DNA of 64,000 bases from Chryseobacterium lactis (GCF_003815875.1 NZ_CP033924.1:3720001-3784000); one strand, 5' to 3'. Positions 35,934-44,597 are shown, counted from the first letter of the stretch. Notes: generated from the sequence alone by a model not told the origin. A program made the numbers and translations.

Positions 35934-35964
35934 TTGATAGCTTTTGAAACTAAAAATAGATTTG
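35934..35964 (+). promoter_or_regulatory. Promoter: TTG, 20-base spacer, TAGATTTG
   Basis: TTG at 35934-35936 and TAGATTTG at 35957-35964 match both Bacteroidota elements at ideal spacing, about 40 bases before the ATG at 36004. The in-frame ATG at 35977 is less likely because the signal peptide starts at 36004. Confidence 0.65.
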
Positions 35965-36003
35965 TAGTACAATAATATGAACCCAAATTTAAAATCAAAC
36001 AAT

Positions 36004-36984
36004 ATGAAAAAGCTAAACTCTTTGTTATTTTTTGTTGCCGGAATCATGACTTATGCACAGCCTTCGGTAACAAGAGCAGCGATTGACAAAATCAATATAC
36101 CGGTTACCTTCAGGGCCGGAGATGTGGCATCAACGACAACTGCCGGTGCTTCAGGAGCGAATGCCTCGTGGAATTTTTCTGCGTATACAGGAGTCAATGT
36201 ATCAACAAGTACTGTAAATGTTTGTCCGGGACAAGCTAATTGTTTCAGATTTCCGGGAGCAAACAGGATTGCCAGACCGACATTGTCCGATGTTTATGAT
36301 TTTAGCTCTATGTCTGATACGGAGGCTCTGATGCTGGGAACCTACGCTAATCCCGGAGACATGACAATAACCTACACTGATCCGTTGATTAACTTCAAGT
36401 TTCCGATTACCTATCTTCAGCAGTATACGGATAACTACCAATTCAACAGTGCTTCTGGAGGAGTAGGAAATTCAACAGAAACGGGACAGGTGGATTATAT
36501 GGTAGATGCCTACGGAACGATAACAACGCCTACAGGAACTTACCCTAATGTTCTGAGAATAAAAAGAATGCGGACGGCAACTCAAACACCCGGACCGTTC
36601 AATTATACCAATGAATCTTATATGTGGGTAAGCCCTAGTGCTGGTATTGTGTTCAACTTTGCCATCAATACTTTTACCATAAACGGCAATACAACGGTTG
36701 TGAAAAGTATTTCTTATCCGGAGGCGGGATCGCTCTCTACCGTTGATTTGGAGGGTCAAAAAGAAGGAATCTCCGTATTCCCGAACCCGAGTGCAGATCT
36801 TATTACTTTAACCTCAAAAGAAGACCTTAAAAAAATTACGATTACCTCCCTTGACGGTAAAGTTGTTTTGACAACATGGAATGCCAGCAATATTAATATA
36901 TCAAAACTTCCTAAAGGCGTGTATATCCTTCAGGGCGAATTAAAAAATGGAAGTTCAATTTCTAAGAAAATTATTAAAAAATAG
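36004..36984 (+). CDS. T9SS cargo protein, type A sorting domain, unknown passenger
   Basis: 326 residues. Signal peptide at residues 1-18 (ends TYAQP). The passenger (about residues 20-245) is beta-rich with many Thr and Ser and no recognised catalytic motif; one Cys pair is seen in VCPGQANCF. The C-terminal 75 residues are a type A sorting domain (GISVFPNPSADLITL ... KGVYILQGELKNG ... KKIIKK). It is exported to the surface by type IX secretion. It is preceded by a good promoter. Confidence 0.85.
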   Translation: MKKLNSLLFFVAGIMTYAQPSVTRAAIDKINIPVTFRAGDVASTTTAGASGANASWNFSAYTGVNVSTSTVNVCPGQANCFRFPGANRIARPTLSDVYDFSSMSDTEALMLGTYANPGDMTITYTDPLINFKFPITYLQQYTDNYQFNSASGGVGNSTETGQVDYMVDAYGTITTPTGTYPNVLRIKRMRTATQTPGPFNYTNESYMWVSPSAGIVFNFAINTFTINGNTTVVKSISYPEAGSLSTVDLEGQKEGISVFPNPSADLITLTSKEDLKKITITSLDGKVVLTTWNASNINISKLPKGVYILQGELKNGSSISKKIIKK

Positions 36985-36993
36985 CAGATGGTT

Positions 36994-37446
36994 TTACACT
37001 CCAAATTGTCTTAGGTGATGATCCATATGTTTATAAGCGGCGATTCCCCATTCGTGGGTTGAGATATTACCAAAAGCAGGATGGGGAAGTGTTAATGAAT
37101 GTGTATTGGCGGGGAATTGGGTGATCAGGTGAATAAACTCAGTTCTCTGCTTTTCAAATTCAGCACTGTTGATCTTTCCTTTGGTGTCATGTCTGGATTC
37201 ACCCAGAATATTCTTTTTAAAATCAGAAGCGATATACAGGGCAAGAATCCTCAATAGGTATTGTTTTAAAGTCGTTTTCTTATTTTCTCCACTTTCCTGT
37301 AAAATTTGTCTGTTGCATGAGTTACAATGAAGAAGCATTTCACTGGCAGTCATTTCTCCCCATTGCGGCTGATGATTGACAGACAGATTTTTAACTCTTG
37401 TTATAATGGAATCAGAGGCTTCTGTGGTTAAAAGATTTTTTTTCAT
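36994..37446 (-). CDS. DUF1569 family protein (DinB-like fold)
   Basis: 150 residues. WGEMTASEMLLHCNSCNRQIL near residue 34 and HEWGIAAYKHMDHHLRQFG at the C-terminus give the His positions of the DinB/YfiT-like four-helix bundle, matching DUF1569. Members are metal-binding and may be thiol-dependent S-transferases, but this one is uncharacterised. It starts 21 bases after the upstream lipoprotein gene ends, so both may share a transcript. Confidence 0.8.
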   Translation of the reverse strand: MKKNLLTTEASDSIITRVKNLSVNHQPQWGEMTASEMLLHCNSCNRQILQESGENKKTTLKQYLLRILALYIASDFKKNILGESRHDTKGKINSAEFEKQRTEFIHLITQFPANTHSLTLPHPAFGNISTHEWGIAAYKHMDHHLRQFGV

Positions 37447-37467
37447 GGTGATGATGGTGCGGTATTT

Positions 37468-38085
37468 TTATTTACTTATATTTTCAATAGAATCAATTTG
37501 CCATTGTTCCCTTTTTGTAAGTGTGTAACGTAAGGTCATTCCGCAATTTTTTAAATAAAATTCTACGTAACATAATTTTGCAGTAACGGATTTTACATCA
37601 AATTTTATCCCATCAATATTCTTTAAATCAGATTCATAATCTTCCTGAGTAAGAAAAAAATAATTATAATCAAAATTCACAGGTGGGCCATCATTGGCGG
37701 GATTTTGTCTAAAATATTCATTTCCTTCTGTATATCTGTTTTTGTAGTCAGCCAGAAATTTTTCAGAAAAAAAGCCACTGTTTTTTAGAAATTCCAACTC
37801 TTTTTCAACCTGATTAAAGTCAATATAGTAATTGGCAGGAACTTCATTTTCACCCTGGGATCCTCCTTTTACGGTATTAAAACTATAGATATGATTTTCG
37901 TTGTCCCGATACCAACTTAGAAATTTTTTGACGGTTTCAATTTGGAATTCATCTTGTTTTTTTGAAAGGGATATCCCATCATGTTTTCTTGGATTGTCCT
38001 GTTGTAGTTGTTTCTTGGTATCATCCTTTTTACAATGAATGAATAATGGTAATGTGGCGGATATCAATATTAATTTTTTAATCAT
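37468..38085 (-). CDS. Putative lipoprotein of unknown function
   Basis: 205 residues. The leader MIKKLILISATLPLFIHC ends in a Cys that can serve as lipidation site. The body has a VKKFLSWYRDNENHIYSFN segment and LRYTLTKREQWQIDSIENI at the end, a pattern resembling DUF3828-type periplasmic proteins. That similarity is tentative. No catalytic motif is visible. Confidence 0.65.
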   Translation of the reverse strand: MIKKLILISATLPLFIHCKKDDTKKQLQQDNPRKHDGISLSKKQDEFQIETVKKFLSWYRDNENHIYSFNTVKGGSQGENEVPANYYIDFNQVEKELEFLKNSGFFSEKFLADYKNRYTEGNEYFRQNPANDGPPVNFDYNYFFLTQEDYESDLKNIDGIKFDVKSVTAKLCYVEFYLKNCGMTLRYTLTKREQWQIDSIENISK

Positions 38086-38147
38086 AGTATAGTTGTTTTT
38101 GCATGTTTAATGAACAAAAATGAATCAAAGTCAATTAAAATATAGCT

Positions 38148-39005
38148 TTACCTCCGGATCTGTTTTTTAATTTTATAATCTTCTCTGTAGGTATTGGCCG
38201 TAATTCCCGTACAACGTCTGAAGTATCTGCAAAAGAGAGAGGAATCTACAAACTGTAATTGATTGCTGACCTCTTTAATGGAAAGTGAAGTGGTTTTTAA
38301 AAGCTCTTTTGCATGTTTGATAACCATGTAACTGATCCATTGCTTAATTGGTTTTCCTGTTTCTTTTTTGATTAAACTGCTTAAATATTGAGGTGAAAGA
38401 TGGAGTTGGTCAGAATAAAATAAAACGCTTCTCTGGAGATGGCCGTGTTTATTTAACAATTCAAAAAAATGTTCTATAATGTCCTGGCTTCTGGTTTGCA
38501 AAAGACTGTTGTTTTTAATGACCGGTAAATAAAGTTTAGAAACCAGCTCCAGCAAGGCATAAAGTAGATATTGTACAGATTCTAATGTGCTTTCTTCTTT
38601 TGTATTTGAATGATAATCCTGAATGAGCTTAACAGTAGACCAAATCAGTTTTCTGGCAGAACTTTCTACCTGTATACCCGGATTAAACTTGATTTCTGTA
38701 CTTGCCAAAAGTACGGTCAGAAAACTATAAGAGCTTATAAAGTCTAGTGAAATGAAAAACACATTCAGATCCAGATCATCACTGCCGGACAGATCTGCAA
38801 GAGTGGTATCGGGCAACAACATGATAACCGAATCTTTTTTATTATGAAAATAAAGACCATTGATCTGAAGTTTCAGTTCACCGCGGGATACAAAACAAAG
38901 CAGGAGCTTATTAAGCTTATTGGCGCTCCGGTGAAAGTCCGTTAACGTACTTGCTTTATATTTTTCAATACATAACCCTTCAAAATTTGGTTTAATATCT
39001 ATCAT
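38148..39005 (-). CDS. AraC-family transcriptional regulator
   Basis: 285 residues. The N-terminal part (about 1-160) is a cupin-like sensing region and the C-terminus an AraC helix-turn-helix pair (LHLSPQYLSSLIKKETGKPI and IKEVSNQLQFVDSSLFCRYF). It is divergent from an MFS transporter gene 202 bases away, and a 21-base-period direct repeat lies between the two. It is probably the activator of the transporter. Confidence 0.9.
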   Translation of the reverse strand: MIDIKPNFEGLCIEKYKASTLTDFHRSANKLNKLLLCFVSRGELKLQINGLYFHNKKDSVIMLLPDTTLADLSGSDDLDLNVFFISLDFISSYSFLTVLLASTEIKFNPGIQVESSARKLIWSTVKLIQDYHSNTKEESTLESVQYLLYALLELVSKLYLPVIKNNSLLQTRSQDIIEHFFELLNKHGHLQRSVLFYSDQLHLSPQYLSSLIKKETGKPIKQWISYMVIKHAKELLKTTSLSIKEVSNQLQFVDSSLFCRYFRRCTGITANTYREDYKIKKQIRR

Positions 39006-39115
39006 GACAAAGGCTGATTATTCCTGAGATTAGGCGAATATTTTAATGCTTATGAGTATATTCTGTTTTCCGGACAAATGTAGTCAGTTAATTTTTCTTT
39101 TTGCATATCTTGTTT

Positions 39116-39149
39116 AAAATGGAATATAAAATGACAAAAATGGAATATA
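39116..39149 (+). promoter_or_regulatory. Direct repeat with 21-base period in front of the MFS gene
   Basis: AAAATGGAATATA occurs at 39116-39128 and again, identical, at 39137-39149. The second copy ends 20 bases before the -7 element, exactly where a -33 element should be, and none is present. This is the layout of an AraC-type class II activator site. Confidence 0.7.
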
Positions 39150-39169
39150 TTTTATTGGGTGACTGTGAC

Positions 39170-39177
39170 TAACTTTG
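39170..39177 (+). promoter_or_regulatory. -7 element TAACTTTG of the MFS gene
   Basis: Exact TAnnTTTG match 30 bases before the ATG at 39208; the -33 region is occupied by the second AraC-type repeat. Confidence 0.6.
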
Positions 39178-39207
39178 CGGCAGAAATTTTAATCCAACAC
39201 TGTTATA

Positions 39208-40368
39208 ATGCCAGATAGAGAATCTTATAATGCGAAAATGCCTGCAGCCTGCTTTTTACTTTTCTTTGCCCATGGGCTTGTTTTTTCCTCATGGGCGAGC
39301 CGTATTCCTATCATTAAAACGGCACTTTCCATCAATGAAGCACAGCTAGGAACCCTTTTGCTTCTGATGCCGATCGGGCAGCTTTCAACTATGGTTTTGG
39401 CAGGAAAGCTCATCAGCAGATACGGAAGCAGCCGGATTATTAAAACGTGCTTCTTGTTTTATCCTGTTTTTCTTTTGCTGATCGGGCTTGCTCCGTCATA
39501 TTGGATACTGGCGGCTGTTCTTTTTTTCTTTGGTGTATCAGGGAATTTGTGCAACATCGCAATCAATACCCAGGCTATTGAAATAGAATCGATTACAAAA
39601 AGAACACTTTTATCTTCTTATCACGGTGCCTGGTGCTTTGCCGGACTGGCAGGTGCACTTCTCGGCTTACTGATGATTACCCTGAATGTCGGAACCTTTT
39701 ATCATTTTATATTGACTTTCATGCTTGTGTCAGGACTTTGGTTGTATAGTAGAAGGAATTTAACCAATATTATTCATAAAGTTGAACCACAAAGGCAATC
39801 TGTTTTTAAAAACATTAATCCTACCTTGGTGGGATTGGGAATCATCGGATTTTTAAGTATGGCTATTGAAGGAGCAATGTTCGACTGGAGCGGGGTATAT
39901 TTTCAAACCATAGTGAAAGCTCCGGAAAAGCTTGTTATATTGGGGTATACAAGTTTTATTTTAATGATGACTTTAGGTAGATTTATCGGCAATCGTGTGA
40001 TCGAAAAGTATGGGAAAAGAATCGTTCTTCAATGTTGTGGTATTTTGATGAGCAGCGGACTTTTTCTAAGTGTTTTCTTCCCTGAGTTATGGATTTGTAT
40101 CATTGCTTTCATGATTATTGGTTTAGGAAGCTCATTAAGCGTACCTTCTGTGTACAGCACGGTTGGTAAAGTAAGTAAAGTGGCTCCCAGCATTGCGCTG
40201 TCATTTGTGTCCAGTATTTCCTTTTTAGGATTTTTGATGGGACCGCCGCTTATCGGATATGTTGCGGAAGCTTTTGATCTCAGGTATTCTTACGGTCTTT
40301 TTGCCTGCTTCGGAATTTTATTGGCCATCATGGCAAGACAAATGGAGGTATTCCGAAATAAAAACTGA
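39208..40368 (+). CDS. MFS transporter, 12 membrane helices (YbjJ/FucP-like)
   Basis: 386 residues with about 12 hydrophobic helices. Early residues FFAHGLVFSSWASRIPIIK and GTLLLLMPIGQLSTMVLAGK are typical of YbjJ-like members. The substrate is unknown. The divergent AraC gene and the promoter layout indicate activation by an inducer. A hairpin terminator lies between this gene and the convergent NTF2-like gene. Confidence 0.87.
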   Translation: MPDRESYNAKMPAACFLLFFAHGLVFSSWASRIPIIKTALSINEAQLGTLLLLMPIGQLSTMVLAGKLISRYGSSRIIKTCFLFYPVFLLLIGLAPSYWILAAVLFFFGVSGNLCNIAINTQAIEIESITKRTLLSSYHGAWCFAGLAGALLGLLMITLNVGTFYHFILTFMLVSGLWLYSRRNLTNIIHKVEPQRQSVFKNINPTLVGLGIIGFLSMAIEGAMFDWSGVYFQTIVKAPEKLVILGYTSFILMMTLGRFIGNRVIEKYGKRIVLQCCGILMSSGLFLSVFFPELWICIIAFMIIGLGSSLSVPSVYSTVGKVSKVAPSIALSFVSSISFLGFLMGPPLIGYVAEAFDLRYSYGLFACFGILLAIMARQMEVFRNKN

Positions 40369-40411
40369 TAAAGCATTTAGAATCAAAATCTTGAAACTTT
40401 TTTAAAAGAAA

Positions 40412-40442
40412 ATAGCCCAATATCGGATTATTATTGGGCTAT
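40412..40442. terminator. Terminator hairpin between convergent genes
   Basis: ATAGCCCAATA (40412-40422) pairs perfectly with TATTGGGCTAT (40432-40442). The A-rich bases on the left make it best suited to the minus-strand gene at 40466, and it may serve both. Confidence 0.8.
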
Positions 40443-40465
40443 AGTCAATCTCGGTTGAGTTGGTT

Positions 40466-40852
40466 TTACATCCAGTTTTCTACCAGATGGAACCACAATG
40501 CTTTTTCTTCACCTATCAGAAAGACTGCGGATGACTTTCTTCTGTTGGCAATGTCTCCGGTTGTCTGGATTTCAATATAAGTAGCAAGAGCATGATGATC
40601 AGAATGCTCAATTTCTATATTTTCAATCTTCACGCTGCGATCCGGGAATTTTCCAAAGACCGTGGGAAGCCATTCCGAAAACATGGATAAAGTTGCGGAA
40701 TTTCCATCACCATTGATCATTGTAAATTCAGGAGCAAAACCGGAAAGGATTTTATTACATAATATTTCCTGTTGTTCACTGCCACGAAACCATTTTTCGA
40801 TGTTTTCACAAAACTCCTGTAACTCTTCGGTTACTTTTTCTGTATTGTTCAT
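40466..40852 (-). CDS. SnoaL/NTF2-like small protein
   Basis: 128 residues, cytoplasmic. Length and the alternating helix and beta segments (ELQEFCENIEKWFRGSEQQ, then VKIENIEIEHSDHHALATYIE and FLIGEEKALWFHLVENW) fit the NTF2-like cone-shaped fold. No catalytic residue can be assigned. It follows the DHA2 transporter gene by 41 bases and may be its operon partner. Confidence 0.6.
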   Translation of the reverse strand: MNNTEKVTEELQEFCENIEKWFRGSEQQEILCNKILSGFAPEFTMINGDGNSATLSMFSEWLPTVFGKFPDRSVKIENIEIEHSDHHALATYIEIQTTGDIANRRKSSAVFLIGEEKALWFHLVENWM

Positions 40853-40893
40853 AAATGTAAATATTAAGTATTTTAATTTTTTAAAGGATCAGA

Positions 40894-42267
40894 TTAAATG
40901 TATTGTTGTAATCTTCGGCTCATTCCTATTCCCACTAATTGAACGAGTCCGATGGTACAAATCGCTGCTGAAAAAGCCGCCGGAAATCCAATGATATGAA
41001 TCAGATTAAAAAATAGCGTTCCCACAATAACACCACCCACCACACTACCGACCTGCATTCCGATACTTACAAGACCTGAGGCTTGTCCTGCTTTTTCTTT
41101 GGTGGTAAAAGTGATCGCAGTACGCATCATAACTGGCATAATAGTACCATGTCCTAATCCAGCCATAAATAAGGTGATATGCGTTACCAAAGAAGGTTTT
41201 TCGTGTGTATAAAAGGCTAATGCACTGAAAATAAAGCCTGCCAGTAACAGACCTAAACCGGTATAGATCATCGTTTGCGGAGCCAGTTTAATTTTAGACA
41301 CGATGAGTGGTCCCAAGAAGAAAGCTACACCATATGGAACAATGGCGATTCCCGTCTGCATAGAACTCTGATGAAGAAACTGTTGCAGATAATACGGATA
41401 ACAAATAAATAAACCGGCTGTAAAATTGTAGAAAAAGATAATCAGAAGGCTTAAGGCAAAAGGTTTGTGCTGTAAAAGGGTAGGATCTATAAGGATAGGT
41501 TTGCCTTTTTTTAGCAAATACATTTCATATTTAAAAAAAACTATTAATAAAGCTATTCCCGTCAGCAGAATACCGAAGATCCACCATTCCCATTGATATT
41601 TCTGCCCGAAAATAAGAGGACAAATCAATAAAAGTAAAGCAAAAATTAATAGCAGAGATCCGATGAAGTCAATCCCTGAATTTGTTTCCTTATGACTATT
41701 CTCCATTGTAAAATGAATACCAATAATGCAGATCAGAGTTATCGGGACATTGACAAGAAATACCATTTCCCAGGAAAAGCTTCCCCAATGCATGCTGAGA
41801 AGCAAGCCACCAAGCAGCTGACCAAGCACCGCCGCCAGTCCAAATACAGAACTGAAGAGACTCACCGCCTTAGGCTGTTCTTCACTACTGAACAAAACCT
41901 TGATAGAAGCCAGTACCTGAGGTGCAAGAAGTGATGCCCCTACACCTTGAAAGAGCCTGAAGATAATTAACCAGGTAATATGAGGCGAAAAAGCACAACC
42001 AAGAGATGAAATTAAGAAAGTATACAATCCCAGAGTAAAGATCTTCTTTCGCCCATAAAGGTCACCAAGTCTTCCGCCGCATACCACCAGAGCAGCATAG
42101 GTAAGTCCGTAAATGGCAACCACCATCTGCAACTGATGATCACTTGCATTGAAGGCCTTTTTTATAGAAGGTAATGCCATGTTGACAATAAAATAATCCA
42201 ATGGTGAAAGAAATGCACCGGTAATCAGAAAATTGAGTGCCGGCCATCGTTTCGAATAGGTGTTCAT
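40894..42267 (-). CDS. MFS drug:H+ antiporter, DHA2 family (14 helices)
   Basis: 457 residues with about 14 membrane helices. GGRLGDLYGRKKIF is the MFS loop 2-3 motif A, and LFQGVGASLLAPQVLASIKVLF is the DHA2 motif C region. The family exports drugs, dyes or lipids by proton exchange. The divergent AraC gene and the shared promoter region suggest that this regulator controls it. Confidence 0.9.
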   Translation of the reverse strand: MNTYSKRWPALNFLITGAFLSPLDYFIVNMALPSIKKAFNASDHQLQMVVAIYGLTYAALVVCGGRLGDLYGRKKIFTLGLYTFLISSLGCAFSPHITWLIIFRLFQGVGASLLAPQVLASIKVLFSSEEQPKAVSLFSSVFGLAAVLGQLLGGLLLSMHWGSFSWEMVFLVNVPITLICIIGIHFTMENSHKETNSGIDFIGSLLLIFALLLLICPLIFGQKYQWEWWIFGILLTGIALLIVFFKYEMYLLKKGKPILIDPTLLQHKPFALSLLIIFFYNFTAGLFICYPYYLQQFLHQSSMQTGIAIVPYGVAFFLGPLIVSKIKLAPQTMIYTGLGLLLAGFIFSALAFYTHEKPSLVTHITLFMAGLGHGTIMPVMMRTAITFTTKEKAGQASGLVSIGMQVGSVVGGVIVGTLFFNLIHIIGFPAAFSAAICTIGLVQLVGIGMSRRLQQYI

Positions 42268-42278
42268 ATTTTTTTATG

Positions 42279-42286
42279 CAAAATTA
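42279..42286 (-). promoter_or_regulatory. -7 element TAATTTTG of the DHA2 transporter gene
   Basis: Exact TAnnTTTG match on the minus strand, 11 bases before the ATG at 42267; faces away from the AraC promoter 25 bases further on. Confidence 0.5.
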
Positions 42287-42311
42287 ACCTCTTTATGTTC
42301 TGGTAAAATTG

Positions 42312-42319
42312 TACTTTTG
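42312..42319 (+). promoter_or_regulatory. -7 element TACTTTTG of the AraC gene
   Basis: Exact TAnnTTTG match 22 bases before the ATG at 42342. It lies back to back with the DHA2 promoter, so the -33 regions overlap. Confidence 0.55.
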
Positions 42320-42341
42320 GAGGAAAAATAAGGGTGTACTG

Positions 42342-43190
42342 ATGAAAGGATTACATTTGGAAGGTATCGAAGTAAAAGAAATACAACTGAAAGGCGAAGA
42401 GATTGTTCTTAAAACAAATTCTTTTCTCTCTTTTGTCTACGTAGTAAAAGGGAAGGGAAGCCTTATCTATGATGAACGTTGTATTGACTTTACAGAAGGG
42501 AAGCTTTTCATCATTCCGCAGCAGGAGCTTTACCGTTTTGAAAGTGACAATGCTTCACTGATCTCCATACAATGTCCCATAGAATTCATTGATAAGATCC
42601 GTCTGGAAGCAGACCGTATTGAAAGCTGCGAAAATCTATACAAACTTCAATACATCAGCAATAATTATCATGCAAGGGCAGGATGTGTATTTCGCAGTAA
42701 GAGCGATGAAGATTTTGCAGAAATGCTTGTTTTGCAGATTGCAAAGGAATTCAAAAATAAGGCAGAAGATTATCTTATTATCCGGAACTGTATATCCATT
42801 CTGTTAAACCTCATTGCCCGCAATATCATAAAAAGTGAAACTTCAGATTTGCAGGAAAATAGAAAAGCTTTCTCCATCATGAAGATTATTACGTATATCC
42901 AGCAACATATCAAAGACAGAGAAAAGACCGGAATTCAGGCTATTGCAGAACATTTTGGAATTTCGGGGAATTATTTCGGAGAGTATTTTAAACAGCAAAC
43001 CGGGATTTCTTATCAGGACTATCTGCTGGATTACCGGCTTAAACTCGTTGAAACGTATTTAAAATACAGCAGTATCCGATTGAGTGAAATTGCTTATGAA
43101 CTGCAGTTCAGCGATGAAAGTCATTTGTCTAAACTTTTCAAAAAACATAGAGGACTAACTCCCGGAGCGTACAGGAAAAAGCAAAAATAA
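42342..43190 (+). CDS. AraC-family transcriptional regulator
   Basis: 282 residues. An N-terminal cupin domain (FVYVVKGKGSLIYDERC, FTEGKLFIIPQQELYRFE) is followed by a C-terminal AraC domain (IQAIAEHFGISGNYFGEYFK and LSEIAYELQFSDESHLSKLF). It is divergent from the DHA2 transporter gene with 74 bases between starts. The start at 42342 fits the -7 element; the longer frame starts before the transcription start. Confidence 0.9.
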   Translation: MKGLHLEGIEVKEIQLKGEEIVLKTNSFLSFVYVVKGKGSLIYDERCIDFTEGKLFIIPQQELYRFESDNASLISIQCPIEFIDKIRLEADRIESCENLYKLQYISNNYHARAGCVFRSKSDEDFAEMLVLQIAKEFKNKAEDYLIIRNCISILLNLIARNIIKSETSDLQENRKAFSIMKIITYIQQHIKDREKTGIQAIAEHFGISGNYFGEYFKQQTGISYQDYLLDYRLKLVETYLKYSSIRLSEIAYELQFSDESHLSKLFKKHRGLTPGAYRKKQK

Positions 43191-43365
43191 GTTTGAAAAA
43201 CCGGAACTTTACTTGTTACTATTTACAGAAATAAAAGTCGAAAACAGCACTGCTTTTGACTTTTAAATTTATAATCAAAATCTACTTAAGGCTCTTGTAA
43301 GTTACCATTGTAATAGAATTTTAAAATATAGTCATCTAAAATATTATAAGTTAAAATCGGATTTT

Positions 43366-43725
43366 TCAGTTCTGTTGCAGTAATTGCTTTCTGTATTTTA
43401 TTCCCCATTCACCCATGGTATCAATAATGGTATGCAGGCTTTTACCAAACTCAGTTAATTCATAATCAACAGATACCGGCATCGTATTATTTTGAGTTCG
43501 CTTTACCAGATTGTTCATCTCCAGAACCTTAAGTTCTTTGGAAAGTGTTTTTGATGCAATTCCTTCTACTTGACGTTTCAAATCCATAAAACGCAATTTT
43601 CCGGTATAGTACAGATGGCTGATGATAATGGTTTTCCACTTTCCATCCAAAAGATAGATTGTATCCCGTACACCGCGGATATGGTTTTTACATTCTATGT
43701 CAAGTTCTATTTTTTCTTTTTTCAT
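43366..43725 (-). CDS. HxlR-family winged-helix regulator
   Basis: 119 residues. The HxlR core is IYLLDGKWKTIIISHL, LRFMDLKRQVEGIASKTLSKELKVLE and VDYELTEFGKSL. An N-terminal Cys (DIECKNHIRG) sits where redox-sensing HxlR proteins carry their reactive Cys. The start at 43725 is chosen because the -7 element lies at 43751-43744, making the ATG at 43746 untranscribed. It is divergent from the nitroreductase gene and two palindromes lie between them. Confidence 0.9.
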   Translation of the reverse strand: MKKEKIELDIECKNHIRGVRDTIYLLDGKWKTIIISHLYYTGKLRFMDLKRQVEGIASKTLSKELKVLEMNNLVKRTQNNTMPVSVDYELTEFGKSLHTIIDTMGEWGIKYRKQLLQQN

Positions 43726-43743
43726 AGATAAAAAATAATGTTT

Positions 43744-43751
43744 CAAAAGTA
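43744..43751 (-). promoter_or_regulatory. -7 element TACTTTTG of the HxlR gene
   Basis: Exact TAnnTTTG match on the minus strand, 18 bases before the ATG at 43725; it decides the start codon. Confidence 0.6.
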
Positions 43752-43789
43752 AGAAAATCAGTTGATAAAAAGCGATTTAAAATCATCTG

Positions 43790-43823
43790 GTTACTTCGAG
43801 GTAACTGGTTACTTAAGGGTAAC
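43790..43823. promoter_or_regulatory. Two tandem HxlR-type palindromes
   Basis: GTTAC-TTCGAG-GTAAC (43790-43805) and GTTAC-TTAAGG-GTAAC (43808-43823) are 16-base palindromes with identical arms, starting 18 bases apart. They lie between the two divergent -7 elements. HxlR proteins bind such sites as dimers. Confidence 0.75.
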
Positions 43824-43851
43824 AGGTGGCTTTTTGATACTATAAACGTAG

Positions 43852-43859
43852 TAACTTTG
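43852..43859 (+). promoter_or_regulatory. -7 element TAACTTTG of the nitroreductase gene
   Basis: Exact TAnnTTTG match 66 bases before the ATG at 43926. A TTG at 43834-43836 is 15 bases upstream, a little short for a -33 element. Confidence 0.55.
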
Positions 43860-43925
43860 CAGTGTAAAAAGAAAGTAAAAAGAAGTATACTTTCTTCAAA
43901 ACATAAATATAAAAATAATACAATT

Positions 43926-44558
43926 ATGTCATTACAAGAAGCATTGAACTGGAGATCAGCAACAAAAAGCTATAACGGAAAAGCCATAGAAAAGGACAAG
44001 ATAGAACAAATATTGGAAGCGATTCGCCTGGCACCTACAAGTTCAGGATTGCAGCCTTTTAAAGTTTTCGTTATCACAAATAAAGAACTTAGAGAAAAGC
44101 TACAGCCTATATCTTACCAGCAACAGCAAATTGTACAGGCTTCACATATTCTGGTATTTGCTGCGTGGGATCAATATACCACGGAGAGAGTAGATTCTTT
44201 CTTTGAATTTAGTAATAAGGAAAGGGATCTCCCATCAAGTGCCACCGATGATTATCGTCTTAATTTATTGGATATGCTGGACAAAAAGACCACTGAAGAA
44301 CATTTTGCCAATGCATCCAGACAAGCTTACCTCGCATTAGGGTTTGGATTACTAGCAGCTGCCGATCTGAAAATTGATGCCACACCTTTGGAAGGTTTCG
44401 ATAATCAGGCGGTAGATGAATTGCTTAATCTTCCTGAACAAGGCTTAAGAAGTTCTGTTATGATGGCTTTGGGATATAAAGATGAAGATAAAGACTGGTG
44501 GGGGAAATTAAAAAAAATACGAAGATCATCGGAAGAATTATTCGTCGAACTTCATTAA
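43926..44558 (+). CDS. NAD(P)H-dependent nitroreductase family oxidoreductase (FMN)
   Basis: 210 residues. WRSATKSYNGK at the start holds the FMN-phosphate-binding Arg and Ser; LAPTSSGLQPFKVF and LPEQGLRSSVMMALGYKDED are further family segments. Members reduce nitro groups, quinones or flavins in the cytoplasm. The start at 43926 is chosen by the conserved N-terminus; the frame extends upstream to the transcription start. Divergence from an HxlR regulator suggests induction by electrophiles or quinones. Confidence 0.92.
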   Translation: MSLQEALNWRSATKSYNGKAIEKDKIEQILEAIRLAPTSSGLQPFKVFVITNKELREKLQPISYQQQQIVQASHILVFAAWDQYTTERVDSFFEFSNKERDLPSSATDDYRLNLLDMLDKKTTEEHFANASRQAYLALGFGLLAAADLKIDATPLEGFDNQAVDELLNLPEQGLRSSVMMALGYKDEDKDWWGKLKKIRRSSEELFVELH

Positions 44559-44572
44559 TTATAGATAGAATA

Positions 44573-44597
44573 GAGGAGACCTTTGAGGCCTCCTTTT
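44573..44597 (+). terminator. Terminator-like hairpin after the nitroreductase gene
   Basis: AGGAG...CTCCT arms with mismatched inner pairs around CTTTGAGG, followed by TTTT; moderate quality. Confidence 0.55.
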
